Assembly: GCA_900544095.1 (NCBI GenBank)
Contig: UQTV01000002.1
Coordinates: 62,001 to 126,000 of the forward strand
Length of the DNA stretch: 64,000 nt
From: an uncultured Collinsella sp.
GTDB taxonomy: Bacteria > Actinomycetota > Coriobacteriia > Coriobacteriales > Coriobacteriaceae
Direction of reading: 5' to 3'
The translations under genes were made by a program, and so were the position numbers. Below, in pieces: positions 8,631 through 16,300 of the stretch. Below the pieces are notes generated by a model, which made no database searches, was not told the origin of the DNA, and saw nothing but the letters and a program-made list of their open reading frames with translations. Numbering within the stretch: position 1 is the stretch's first letter; every line of letters begins with the position of its first letter.

Positions 8631-8712
8631 CCCTTTTATATCTTGTAATGGAATAGTTCCTGTTTGCGGCAGAATAGGGCGATAGCAGGAACTATTTCGT
8701 CGCAACTGAAGG
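8631..8712 (+). repeat. Hairpin leader element, copy 1
   Basis: The element runs from CCCTTTTATATCTTG through a hairpin to CGCAACTGA and the AGGGGG ribosome binding site of the next gene. The inner stem GAATAGTTCCTG (8651-8662) pairs with CAGGAACTATTT (8686-8697), and the outer TTG...CAA extends it to about 20 pairs with one mismatch. The same layout recurs at 9790-9878 with different stem bases but preserved pairing. Confidence 0.75.
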
Positions 8713-8720
8713 GGGCTGTC

Positions 8721-9740
8721 GTGGGCTATCGGGATTCATGTGATGATTTGCGTGAGGTTCGTTGGGGCGTTTTGGGCGCTGGGCACATTTCGCATCGATT
8801 TGCATCGTCGCTCAAGAAGGTCGACGGGGCACGGCTGGTGGCTGCGGCCGGCCGCACTCCTGCACATGTCGAGGAATTTTGTCGAGCGTTTTCGATCGAT
8901 GCTGCGCACAGTTATGTCACGGCTGACGATGGCGGCGATGCGGCTTATGATGCGCTGATTGCCGACCCCGATGTCGACGCAATCTACTTGGCTCTTCCGC
9001 ATGGTATGCATACGCGTTGGGCCTGTCGCGCGCTGCGCGCCGGAAAGGCCGTGCTGTGCGAAAAGCCGGCCGTTTTGAGTGAGGAAGAGGCTCTCTCGAT
9101 TGCCTCCGCCTCTCGCGAGTGCGGCGTGCTGTTTATGGAGGCGATGAAGAATCGGTTTTGCCCGATGCGCACTCGCGTGGAGGACTTGCTTGCGTCGGGC
9201 GAGCTCGGCTGTATCGTCTCGATCGAAAGCGTGCAAAAACTCGATTATGGTGAGTTCCCTTCGAGTTATCTGCTCGATCCGTTGCAGGGCGGCTGTCTAT
9301 ATGACATGGGCTGCTATGCGGCCGGGTGGTTTGAGGATTTGCTTGCGGGTGCGTGCGATGCTTCGTCTCGTGAAGTTCGCTGGCGTGACGTATCGGGCGG
9401 CCGCGTGGATTGGGCCGATGAGATTCATATGAGTGTCGGCGGTATACCCATTCATATGGTGTGCGACGGCAAAGCAGCATATGAAAGCCGCTTAACGATT
9501 GCCTGCGAACGGGGTTCGTTGGAAATCGAGCGCCTCCATCGCCCCGAGCTCGCCCATGTGAAGTACTCCGACGGTCGAGTGCTCGAAATCGACGCCCCAT
9601 TTGAGGTCGATGATTTTTACGGCGAAGCTTCGCATGCGACTCAGCTCATCCGGGCGGGGAAACTCGAGAGTCCCGTCATGCCCCTTGCCGCCACACAGCG
9701 CTGCGCGCAGATCATCGATGCGATTTGCTTGGCGCTCTAG
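8721..9740 (+). CDS. Gfo/Idh/MocA-family oxidoreductase
   Basis: The Rossmann fold begins 'VRWGVLGAGHISHRFASSL', and the family lysine motif is 'LCEKPAVLSEEEA'. A mid-protein 'LYDMGCYAAGW' is the conserved strand near the substrate site. At 339 residues it is full length. The GTG at 8721 follows AAGGGGG by eight bases. It differs from the oxidoreductase at 1345-2451 and is preceded by the hairpin element at 8631-8712. The substrate is likely a sugar or polyol and is not determined. Confidence 0.87.
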   Translation: MGYRDSCDDLREVRWGVLGAGHISHRFASSLKKVDGARLVAAAGRTPAHVEEFCRAFSIDAAHSYVTADDGGDAAYDALIADPDVDAIYLALPHGMHTRWACRALRAGKAVLCEKPAVLSEEEALSIASASRECGVLFMEAMKNRFCPMRTRVEDLLASGELGCIVSIESVQKLDYGEFPSSYLLDPLQGGCLYDMGCYAAGWFEDLLAGACDASSREVRWRDVSGGRVDWADEIHMSVGGIPIHMVCDGKAAYESRLTIACERGSLEIERLHRPELAHVKYSDGRVLEIDAPFEVDDFYGEASHATQLIRAGKLESPVMPLAATQRCAQIIDAICLAL

Positions 9741-9789
9741 GCTGCGGTGCTGCTGCTCAAGGGGGGGCTCGGCGGACCGTGCCCCTGAT

Positions 9790-9878
9790 GCCCCTTTTAT
9801 ATCTTGCGGTGGAATACGGTCTGTTTGCGCCAAAATAAGGCACCAATAGACCGTATTTCACCGCAACTGATGAGGGGG
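9790..9878 (+). repeat. Hairpin leader element, copy 2
   Basis: The element repeats the arrangement at 8631-8712: CCCCTTTTATATCTTG, a hairpin, CGCAACTGA and AGGGGG. Its stem GCGGTGGAATACGGTCT (9806-9822) pairs with AGACCGTATTTCACCGC (9848-9864), 17 pairs with one G-T, extended by TT/AA. The loops share TTTGCG-C-AAATA-GGC. Stem bases differ between copies while pairing is kept, which argues for a selected structure. Confidence 0.75.
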
Positions 9879-9886
9879 AGCTGGAG

Positions 9887-10753
9887 ATGCTGACGATCGG
9901 GTGTCATCTTTCGACGACGAAGGGCTATCGGGCAATGGGGGAGACGGCGTTGTCCATTGGTGCCAATACCTTTGCGTTCTTTACGCGCAACCCGCGCGGT
10001 GGCAAGGCAAAAGACCTTGACATGGATGACGTGGCGGCTCTGCGCGAGCTTATGGCGCAAAACGACTTTGGACCGCTGGTGGCGCATGCCCCGTATACCT
10101 ATAACCCTTGCTCCGCTAAGGAGCGGGCGCGCGAGTTTGCCTTGGAGGCCATGGCGGAGGACCTGCGGCGCATGGAAGCGCTGCCCGGCAACTACTACAA
10201 TTTTCACCCCGGTGCGCATGTGGGACAGGGGGCAGACGCCGGCATTCAGATGATTGTCGACACGCTGTGCCAGGTGATGTTTGAGGGACAGCAGACGACG
10301 GTATTGCTCGAGACCATGGCGGGCAAGGGCACCGAGGTGGGCCGTAGCTTTGAAGAACTGGCGTGCATTATCGAGGGCGTTGCCGCCAAGTGCCCAGAGC
10401 TGTCCGATAAGCTGGGCGTTTGTTTGGACACCTGCCATGTGAGCGATGCCGGCTACGACATCATCCATGATCTGGACGGCGTACTCGACGAGTTCGACCG
10501 CGTGGTGGGTATCGATCGCTTGCATGCCGTACACATCAACGATTCGAAGAACCCTTGTGGCGCCCATAAAGATCGTCACGAGTGCATCGGCAAGGGATAC
10601 CTTGGCAGCGAGGAATTTGGTGGCGGTATGCAGGTTATACAGAATATTGTATCGAATGGCCGTTTGCGTTCGCTGCCGTTTATTTTGGAGACTCCGAACG
10701 AACTTGCAGGTTATGCGGCTGAAATCAAACTGTTAAGGTCATTGCAGCAGTAA
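9887..10753 (+). CDS. nfo: Endonuclease IV (AP endonuclease)
   Basis: The 288-residue protein is a full-length zinc-dependent AP endonuclease that nicks DNA 5' of abasic sites in base excision repair. Family motifs include 'FFTRNPRGG', 'NFHPGAHVGQG', 'LLETMAGKGTEVG' (metal Glu), 'CLDTCHVSDAGYD' and 'HINDSKNPCGAHKDRHECIGKG' with its cluster of metal-binding His and Asp. The ATG is preceded by GAGGGGGAGCTGGAG. It is the second gene in a row carrying the conserved hairpin leader. Confidence 0.94.
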   Translation: MLTIGCHLSTTKGYRAMGETALSIGANTFAFFTRNPRGGKAKDLDMDDVAALRELMAQNDFGPLVAHAPYTYNPCSAKERAREFALEAMAEDLRRMEALPGNYYNFHPGAHVGQGADAGIQMIVDTLCQVMFEGQQTTVLLETMAGKGTEVGRSFEELACIIEGVAAKCPELSDKLGVCLDTCHVSDAGYDIIHDLDGVLDEFDRVVGIDRLHAVHINDSKNPCGAHKDRHECIGKGYLGSEEFGGGMQVIQNIVSNGRLRSLPFILETPNELAGYAAEIKLLRSLQQ

Positions 10754-10814
10754 AGGCTGCCATAAACTGGAGTGCTACATTCACGTTATGGGTTTGTTTC
10801 AATCAGTTTTCTAA

Positions 10815-10843
10815 TTGCAGATTCTTCCAAGCGGGTGCATAAT
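10815..10843 (+). promoter_or_regulatory. Promoter of the amino-acid ABC transporter operon
   Basis: TTGCAG (10815-10820) and CATAAT (10838-10843) have a 17-base spacer. They lie 58 bases upstream of the binding-protein start. Confidence 0.65.
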
Positions 10844-10900
10844 AACCCTCAGTTTTTGCAGACCTCTGAATCAAACGAGGTCACCGGAAGGAGACTGATT

Positions 10901-11761
10901 ATGAAGCTCAAGAAGCTTGGCGCATTTGCCGCCACGGGTGCCATGGCGCTCGCCCTCGCACTGACGGGCTGCGGCTCGTCCAACGCCACCTCTGGTTCTG
11001 ATGCCGGTTCCAGCAGCTCTGACGACGCTAAGGTCGAGAAGGTCGACGGCTCCAAGGAGTACGCGCTCGTCAAGGATGGTACGCTCACCGTCGGCACCTC
11101 TGCCGAGTACGCTCCGTTTGAGTACAAGGATGACAACGGCGATTATCAGGGCTTTGACCTTGAGCTCATCAAGGCCATCGGCGACAAGCTGGGCCTGGAT
11201 GTCGAGTATGTCAACAATGACTTTGACACGCTGGTTCCGGGTGTCGCTTCGGGCGCCAAGTATGACGTTTCCATTGCGGCTATCACCGACACGCCCGAGC
11301 GTGAGAAGGAAGTCACTTTCTCTGATTCCTACTACATGGACGATCAGGCTATCGTGACCAAGGTCGATAACACCGACATCACGGCCGACAACTACAGCGA
11401 GAAGCTCAACAACGCCGATGCTACCATCATCGTCCAGTCTGGCTCGACCGCCGAGTCCTTTGCCCAGGAGAACTTCCCCAAGGCCAAGATTGTCCCCTAC
11501 AAGGACGCCACCGAGTGCTTCAGCGCCCTGCAGTCCGATAAGGGCGACGCCGTAGTCACCAACCGCTCCGTTGCCAGCCAGCTGACCGCCGAGCAGTTCA
11601 ACACCTGCCAGACCATCAAGCAGATCAGCACCGGCGAGGAGTACGCCATCGCCATCAACCAGGGCAACACCAAGCTCAAGGACGACATCAACCAGGCCAT
11701 CAAGGACCTGACCGATGACGGTACCGTTGACGCCCTCATGGCTAAGTACAACATCAAGTAA
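10901..11761 (+). CDS. Polar amino-acid ABC transporter, substrate-binding lipoprotein
   Basis: The ATG at 10901 follows GGAAGGAG. A lipoprotein signal ends in the lipobox 'LALTGCGSS' and is followed by a Ser-rich linker. The mature part is a type II solute-binding protein of the GlnH/HisJ class: 'LTVGTSAEYAPFEYKDDNG', 'GFDLELIKAIGDKLG', 'FDTLVPGVASGAKYDVSIAA' and 'ALQSDKGDAVV'. It captures a polar amino acid outside the membrane and hands it to the permease encoded next. The specific amino acid is unclear. It is the first of three genes (binding protein, permease, ATPase). Confidence 0.92.
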   Translation: MKLKKLGAFAATGAMALALALTGCGSSNATSGSDAGSSSSDDAKVEKVDGSKEYALVKDGTLTVGTSAEYAPFEYKDDNGDYQGFDLELIKAIGDKLGLDVEYVNNDFDTLVPGVASGAKYDVSIAAITDTPEREKEVTFSDSYYMDDQAIVTKVDNTDITADNYSEKLNNADATIIVQSGSTAESFAQENFPKAKIVPYKDATECFSALQSDKGDAVVTNRSVASQLTAEQFNTCQTIKQISTGEEYAIAINQGNTKLKDDINQAIKDLTDDGTVDALMAKYNIK

Positions 11762-11783
11762 AATAGCTACTTGATTGCTCGCG

Positions 11784-11811
11784 GGCCCTTTCCGCTTTGG
11801 CGGAGAGGGCC
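11784..11811 (+). terminator. Intercistronic hairpin between binding protein and permease
   Basis: A 12-bp stem GGCCCTTTCCGC/GCGGAGAGGGCC with loop TTTG is followed only by a weak T run. It probably stabilises the upstream message or partly terminates, giving more binding protein than permease. Confidence 0.6.
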
Positions 11812-11879
11812 TTTGCGCTTCTCTTGACGGAGAGCATTTCCGTCTCGTTTTGCCGACAACTTCTACGATAGGAGCCACC

Positions 11880-13241
11880 TTGTCTCGACTGAACAAAGGG
11901 GCTGCGGAGCAGCGTTTTCCACTGCCCGCCTTGCTCCAAAAGCTAGTCTGCGTCATGGCCGTGGCGCTCGCGCTGGTGTGTGTGGGGACATATGCGCCCA
12001 CGACCGCCCAGGCGCTTGAGACCGCAAAGATTACCGCTCGACCCAACACCGGTTCGGGCAGCGCTGTGGTCGGCGGTACCGAGACGCGCATTACCTGGGA
12101 GGTCCAGGCCGATGCCGATGAGGAGCTGAGCGGTCTTTCGCTGACGTTTGTCGACGGCACGACGTTTGGTACCGATGACACGCGATTGACGATGCTCTCG
12201 GGCGAGGACCTCATGGATCGTACGCCCATGAAGCCCACGTGCAAGGCTGACGGCCAGACGCTCAAGATTGATTTTGGCGAGACGGCGCCTGCCGGCGGCT
12301 TTTTCCGTGTCGAGGTTTACGGCGTGAGCTTCCCCGTCGAGGGCGGCGATGAGGCCTTTAGCGGCACCTGTACGCTCGCTGACGGGTCGACCAAGAAGAT
12401 CTCCAAGATTCCGTCGGTGGAGATCAAGGGCGTGACGGCCTTCGATAACTTCTTGGCCGATCTTAAGGAGCAGCCGTGGGTCGAGGCTTGGAACTCCAAT
12501 ATGTTCCTGCGCCTGTTCTTAAACCCGGTCATTTTGGTCCAGAGCCTGCCGATCGTCTTCAAGGGCTTCCTTATGTCGCTTTCGATCGTGCTTGTGGCGT
12601 TTCCGCTGGCAATTCCCTTTGGCTTTGCCTTGTCGCTCATGCGCATCTCCAAGTCGCGCATCCTGCGTTGCCTTGCCGGCATCTATGTGAATATCATCCG
12701 CGGTACGCCGGCGTTCCTGCAGATCTATATCGCGTTCTTCGGTCTGCCGTTGGCCGGCGTCAAGGTGGACGACTATGTCTTGGGCGTTATCGTCATGGCC
12801 ATGAACTCGTCTGCGTACCTATGCGAGATCTTCCGTGCCGGTATTCAATCGATCCCCAAGGGCCAAAACGAGGCTGCGCGTTCGCTGGGCATGAACGCGT
12901 TCCAGACGCTGCTCTATGTCATGATTCCGCAGACGTTCCGCAATGTTTTGCCTACGCTGACCAGCGAGTTTATCTTGCTTTACAAGGATACGTCGCTGCT
13001 TGCCGCCGTGGGTGTGGTCGAGATCGTCATGAACGCCCGTACCATCGTGGCCACGACGGGCTCCATTACACCGTACGTGGTTGCCGCCCTGTTCTATCTG
13101 GTCATCACCCTGCCGCTCGCTCGCTTGGTGAGTGGTCTTGAGGCGAGGCTTTTGGGCACGGCCGAGACCAAGAAGAAGCGTCCCGCCAAGAGCGCCGGAC
13201 AGGTTGTCGCGACGCCCGCCGATCACATCGCCGGTCTGTAA
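11880..13241 (+). CDS. Amino-acid ABC transporter permease with N-terminal extracytoplasmic domain
   Basis: The TTG start at 11880 lies five bases after AGGAG and opens a 453-residue protein. A signal sequence (residues about 18-40, ending 'TTAQALE') is followed by ~150 residues of beta-rich domain outside the membrane. After residue ~205 comes a normal HisM/GlnP-type permease with about five helices and the coupling loop 'EAARSLGMNAFQTLLYVMIPQ', which contacts the ATPase. Ordinary permeases of this class have ~220 residues and no such domain, so this is a domain fusion. It is the middle gene of the transporter operon. Confidence 0.85.
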   Translation: MSRLNKGAAEQRFPLPALLQKLVCVMAVALALVCVGTYAPTTAQALETAKITARPNTGSGSAVVGGTETRITWEVQADADEELSGLSLTFVDGTTFGTDDTRLTMLSGEDLMDRTPMKPTCKADGQTLKIDFGETAPAGGFFRVEVYGVSFPVEGGDEAFSGTCTLADGSTKKISKIPSVEIKGVTAFDNFLADLKEQPWVEAWNSNMFLRLFLNPVILVQSLPIVFKGFLMSLSIVLVAFPLAIPFGFALSLMRISKSRILRCLAGIYVNIIRGTPAFLQIYIAFFGLPLAGVKVDDYVLGVIVMAMNSSAYLCEIFRAGIQSIPKGQNEAARSLGMNAFQTLLYVMIPQTFRNVLPTLTSEFILLYKDTSLLAAVGVVEIVMNARTIVATTGSITPYVVAALFYLVITLPLARLVSGLEARLLGTAETKKKRPAKSAGQVVATPADHIAGL

Positions 13242-13253
13242 GGAGGTCCTATC

Positions 13254-14006
13254 ATGAGCGAAACCAATAACTCGAACGAGGTCGTCGTCAGCATCAAGAA
13301 CCTCCAGAAGGCCTTTGGCGACAACGTGGTCCTGCGCGATATCGATCTGGATGTGCACAAGGGTGAGGTCGTTGTGGTCTTGGGCCCCTCGGGCTCGGGC
13401 AAGTCGACGATGCTTCGCTGCATCAATCGTCTGGAGCATCCCACGAGCGGCTCGATTATCGTCGAGGGTGTGGACGTGTGCGCCAAGGGCGTCGACCTTA
13501 ACAAGGTGCGCACGCATCTGGGTATGGTGTTCCAGCAGTTCAATTTGTTCCCGCACCTCTCAGTCAAAAAGAACGTCATGCTCGCGCAGCAGAAGGTGCT
13601 CAAGCGCAGCAAGGAAGAGGCCGAGAAGATTGCCGTCGAGGAGCTGACCAAGGTCGGTCTTGCCGAGCGTATCGACTTTATGCCGAGCCAGCTCTCGGGC
13701 GGCCAGCAACAGCGCGTTGCCATCGCCCGCGCCCTGTCGATGAACCCGCACGTCATGCTCTTTGACGAGGCCACCTCGGCGCTCGACCCTGAGCTCGTGC
13801 GCGACGTCCTGGGCGTCATGCGCGACCTGGCGCACGACGGTATGACCATGATCGTCGTGACGCACGAGATGGGCTTTGCCCGCGATGTCGCCGACCGCGT
13901 CGTCTTTATGGACGGCGGCGTCATTGTGGAAGAGGGTACGCCGAGCGAGGTCTTCGACCACCCCAAGAGCGAGCGCACCAAGGCGTTCTTGGGCAATATC
14001 TCGTAG
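13254..14006 (+). CDS. Polar amino-acid ABC transporter ATP-binding protein
   Basis: The 250-residue ATPase powers the transporter encoded upstream. It has Walker A 'GPSGSGKST', the Q-loop 'MVFQQFNLFPHL', the signature 'LSGGQQQRVAIARAL', Walker B 'MLFDEATSALDPE' and the switch 'VVTHEM'. The 'FNLFPHLSV' stretch is typical of the GlnQ/HisP class. AGGAGG precedes the ATG. The operon ends in a strong bidirectional terminator. Confidence 0.94.
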   Translation: MSETNNSNEVVVSIKNLQKAFGDNVVLRDIDLDVHKGEVVVVLGPSGSGKSTMLRCINRLEHPTSGSIIVEGVDVCAKGVDLNKVRTHLGMVFQQFNLFPHLSVKKNVMLAQQKVLKRSKEEAEKIAVEELTKVGLAERIDFMPSQLSGGQQQRVAIARALSMNPHVMLFDEATSALDPELVRDVLGVMRDLAHDGMTMIVVTHEMGFARDVADRVVFMDGGVIVEEGTPSEVFDHPKSERTKAFLGNIS

Positions 14007-14028
14007 CCGGTTGATGTAACTGCCGTTA

Positions 14029-14070
14029 CAAAAGAGCGGGGCTGGACTTGAATCCAGCCCCGCTCTTTTG
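14029..14070. terminator. Bidirectional terminator
   Basis: A perfect 18-bp stem begins CAAAAGAGCGGGGCTGGA, with a 6-base loop. A and T runs on both sides serve the convergent ABC operon and flavodoxin gene. Confidence 0.92.
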
Positions 14071-14121
14071 TAGGGATGGGGATGCGCTTTGATGCAGGCT
14101 CTCTTGGAGGCCCTGGGTTCG

Positions 14122-14541
14122 TTACGCGAGCTCGGCTCCGAGGGCCTTGCAAGCGGTCTCGCCCTCGTCGTCGGGCGCGTCGTAGCAGATGGTGGAGTCC
14201 ACGACGTTGACGCCGGCCTCGTCGGCGTCGGCCTTCCAGTTGTCCATCCACTCGCCCTCGGCCCACGAATAGGAGCCAAAGAGGACGACCTTCTTGTCGC
14301 CGAGAGTCTCCTTGACCTCATCCCACATCGGCTGGAACTCATCGTACTCGAGTTCCTCGGAGCCCATGGCTGGGCAGCCGAAGGCGAAGGCATCATATTC
14401 GGCGGCCTTGTCGGCAGAGAAGTCGGCGCAGGGGATGACCTCAGTCTCGGCGCCCACGGACGTGGCGCCTTCGGCGACGAGGTTTGCCATGGCCTCGGTG
14501 TTGCCCGTGCCGCTCCAGTAGACGACGGCGATCTTGCTCAT
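14122..14541 (-). CDS. Flavodoxin
   Basis: A 139-residue FMN electron carrier, short-chain type. 'IAVVYWSGTGNTEAMANLVAEG' (in two parts) is the FMN phosphate loop, and 'GSYSWAEGEWMDNW' is the second flavin loop. Flavodoxins replace ferredoxin when iron is scarce. The ATG at 14541 has AAAGGAAA upstream. It lies 46 bases after a DUF3793 gene, and the two share the promoter region at 15317-15360. Confidence 0.93.
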   Translation of the reverse strand: MSKIAVVYWSGTGNTEAMANLVAEGATSVGAETEVIPCADFSADKAAEYDAFAFGCPAMGSEELEYDEFQPMWDEVKETLGDKKVVLFGSYSWAEGEWMDNWKADADEAGVNVVDSTICYDAPDDEGETACKALGAELA

Positions 14542-14587
14542 ATGTTTTCCTTTCGGTTGTGCGGCGTGTGGCCGCGTTTTGTATGCT

Positions 14588-15292
14588 CTATCGGGTTGCC
14601 TGGACAAGTTGTCCCAGGGTGCAGCCCTGTTGATAGATGTAGGTAAGGTATTGCGTGCATGCGCGATAGGAATCGAAGGTCGTGAGCGCCTGCTCAACGT
14701 TTGTGTATACCTTCCAGGCGCCAAAGACCTTATAGTTTTCGCCGTGCTGGACGATAAACTGATGGACATCTTCGTAGGGATAGCCCAAAAAATAGCCAAT
14801 TTCGTGGGGGAACTCGCAGGTGCAACCCTTATCGCAAGGCCTATCTTGGGCGAGTGCGCAAAGGCTGTCGCCATAAGCGCTTTCTGCGGCATTGCTGCTG
14901 GCCTGCGTGATACGCGCGGCGAGATGCACGAGGGATGAGAGCAGGTCGCGGATATCGTAGCCTTCGGCGGCGAGCGCGCTTGCGGCTCGGGGGTCGGATA
15001 GGTAGTGCATGAGGTCCGCGGGGCAGTATGCGTAGACGAGCGCCCCACAAGGTCGCCAGACCAAAACGCTCAAGTGGATGCCGAGCGGATCGAGCTCGTG
15101 ATTGCACTGAGCGATAACGTTGAGCAGACGCGTTCGACGATCTTCGATTGCCGCGGTTGCGCTCGAGCCATCTTGACGGGCGTAGACGCCGGGATAGGTA
15201 AAGAGCGAAGCGGGCTTGATGCCCGCGAGCGTGGGGGAGCAGTTGCGCACGAGTGCCGCCTGAAACGTCGGGATATCAATGGTCCGAGTCAC
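14588..15292 (-). CDS. DUF3793-family protein
   Basis: The 234-residue protein matches the DUF3793 pattern: 'FPHEIGYFLGYPYEDVHQFI', then 'VFGAWKVYTNVEQA' and the tail 'YRACTQYLTYIYQQG'. Its function is unknown. The family is found in anaerobes, commonly beside flavodoxin and iron-regulated genes, and the same pairing is seen here. Cysteines in 'PCDKGCTCEFPHEIG' could bind a metal, which is speculation. It is the first gene of the flavodoxin operon. Confidence 0.85.
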   Translation of the reverse strand: MTRTIDIPTFQAALVRNCSPTLAGIKPASLFTYPGVYARQDGSSATAAIEDRRTRLLNVIAQCNHELDPLGIHLSVLVWRPCGALVYAYCPADLMHYLSDPRAASALAAEGYDIRDLLSSLVHLAARITQASSNAAESAYGDSLCALAQDRPCDKGCTCEFPHEIGYFLGYPYEDVHQFIVQHGENYKVFGAWKVYTNVEQALTTFDSYRACTQYLTYIYQQGCTLGQLVQATR

Positions 15293-15316
15293 GTCGCTCC
15301 TTTCGAGTCCTCACTT

Positions 15317-15360
15317 GTTAACCTAGGAAAACTTATACACGAAAGTAAGCCTAGGTCAAC
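15317..15360 (-). promoter_or_regulatory. Promoter and palindromic operator of the DUF3793-flavodoxin operon
   Basis: On the minus strand TTGACC (15354-15359) and TATAAG (15332-15337) form a promoter with a 16-base spacer. The inverted repeat GTTAACCTAGG (15317-15327) and CCTAGGTCAAC (15350-15360) covers the -35 region and the start site. The sequence TAGGCTTACTT resembles half of a DtxR/IdeR iron box. Metal control is inferred. Confidence 0.55.
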
Positions 15361-15421
15361 TAAAAAGTAAGAAAAGGGAAACTAATTGATCGAACGGACA
15401 TGGTTTTGGGTTAAGATGGGG

Positions 15422-15438
15422 ACACCCCATGGGGGTAT
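15422..15438 (+). promoter_or_regulatory. CsoR-like copper operator
   Basis: The 17-bp site ACACCCCATGGGGGTAT is nearly identical in form to known CsoR operators (ATACCC-GGGGGTAT type). It sits immediately after a plausible promoter (-35 TTGATC at 15387, -10 TTAAGAT near 15411), so binding would block transcription of the HMA gene. Confidence 0.7.
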
Positions 15439-15467
15439 CTAGATAGGGCTACTTGAAAGGGGAACGC

Positions 15468-15851
15468 ATGAGTGACTTGCTCAACCCTGCGAATCTCATC
15501 GTGCTGGCCGTCATTGCCGTCGGCATGTTTTTTGGACTGCGTCGCATTGCCGCTTCGACACACGGGAAGAGTTGTTGCAGCGATGGCGCGAGCGGTAAGA
15601 AGGCCAAGAAGGTAGTGGTTGCGGATACCGATCTGTCCCACTACCCCTATAGCGACGAGCTGCTCATCGGCGGTATGAGCTGCGATGGCTGCGCTCAGAA
15701 TGTGGCCAATGCCCTCAATGCACTGGATGGCGTGTGGGCAACGGTGACGTATGCGGACCACACGGCACGCGTGCGCTCTAAGCAGCCGATCGATCGCGGT
15801 GCTCTCGTGGCGGCCGTGAAGGACGCGGGTTACTACGTCATGACGCTGTAA
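15468..15851 (+). CDS. Membrane-anchored heavy-metal-associated (HMA) domain protein, probable copper chaperone
   Basis: A 127-residue protein with one N-terminal membrane helix (about residues 7-24), a short linker with 'KSCCSDG', and a C-terminal HMA fold. The metal motif is 'GMSCDGCAQNVANAL', the CxxC of CopZ-like copper proteins. GAAAGGGGAACGC precedes the ATG at 15468. The CsoR-like operator upstream supports a role in Cu(I) trafficking. The usual partner, a copper P-type ATPase, is not in the window. Confidence 0.82.
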   Translation: MSDLLNPANLIVLAVIAVGMFFGLRRIAASTHGKSCCSDGASGKKAKKVVVADTDLSHYPYSDELLIGGMSCDGCAQNVANALNALDGVWATVTYADHTARVRSKQPIDRGALVAAVKDAGYYVMTL

Positions 15852-15877
15852 GCGCCGCCTTGGATGCATTTCCTTGT

Positions 15878-16300
15878 CTAGGCTCGTCCGCGCAGTTTGA
15901 TGTCTAGAATGTCATCGAAATCGATGGCGATGTCTTTGAGCTTGAGGAGCTTGAAGGCAGGGAGTGCCTCGTCGAGGATGCCGGTGCGGGAGCGATAGCC
16001 GTACGTATCGTAATAGGTCACGCGGAGCAGGTCTCCGCGCTTGAGGCCCTCGAGCTTTTTCGAAAGCTCGAGGGCTTTTTCTTCCGTGAGCTCACACTTG
16101 GGCTCGATGGTGATTTCTTGCTTACGTACGAGCTCGTAGTACCCCGTGAGGGCGGCGAAGGGCATAAACTGCGCGGCGCGTCCGGCGCGAACGGCGCCGT
16201 TGGCCGTGAGGTTGGGGTCGGCGGCGCGGCGTCTTCCCTCAGGGTCGGCCAGGCGTTCGAAGGCGGTGGGCGGGCGCATGGGTTGCTTTGGTTTAGGCAC
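15878..16300 (-). CDS. YolD-like protein paired with a Y-family polymerase
   Basis: The 140-residue protein contains 'RAAQFMPFAALTGYYELVRKQE', the YolD-family core, and ends in a beta-rich half with 'LLRVTYYDTYGYRSRTG'. YolD-like genes sit next to UmuC-like polymerases in Gram-positive bacteria and are thought to act with them, as UmuD does elsewhere. The GTG start at 16300 has GGAGG upstream and overlaps the polymerase stop by eight bases, showing translational coupling. Confidence 0.82.
   Translation of the reverse strand: MPKPKQPMRPPTAFERLADPEGRRRAADPNLTANGAVRAGRAAQFMPFAALTGYYELVRKQEITIEPKCELTEEKALELSKKLEGLKRGDLLRVTYYDTYGYRSRTGILDEALPAFKLLKLKDIAIDFDDILDIKLRGRA

Noticed and set aside
8631..9878. 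The paired hairpins as simple terminators
   Set aside because: Neither stem is followed by a T run, and conserved sequence continues into the next gene's ribosome binding site.
14122..15048. Long single frame joining flavodoxin to upstream sequence
   Set aside because: The upstream part overlaps the DUF3793 gene in another frame and has no family features. The flavodoxin ATG at 14541 has its own ribosome binding site.
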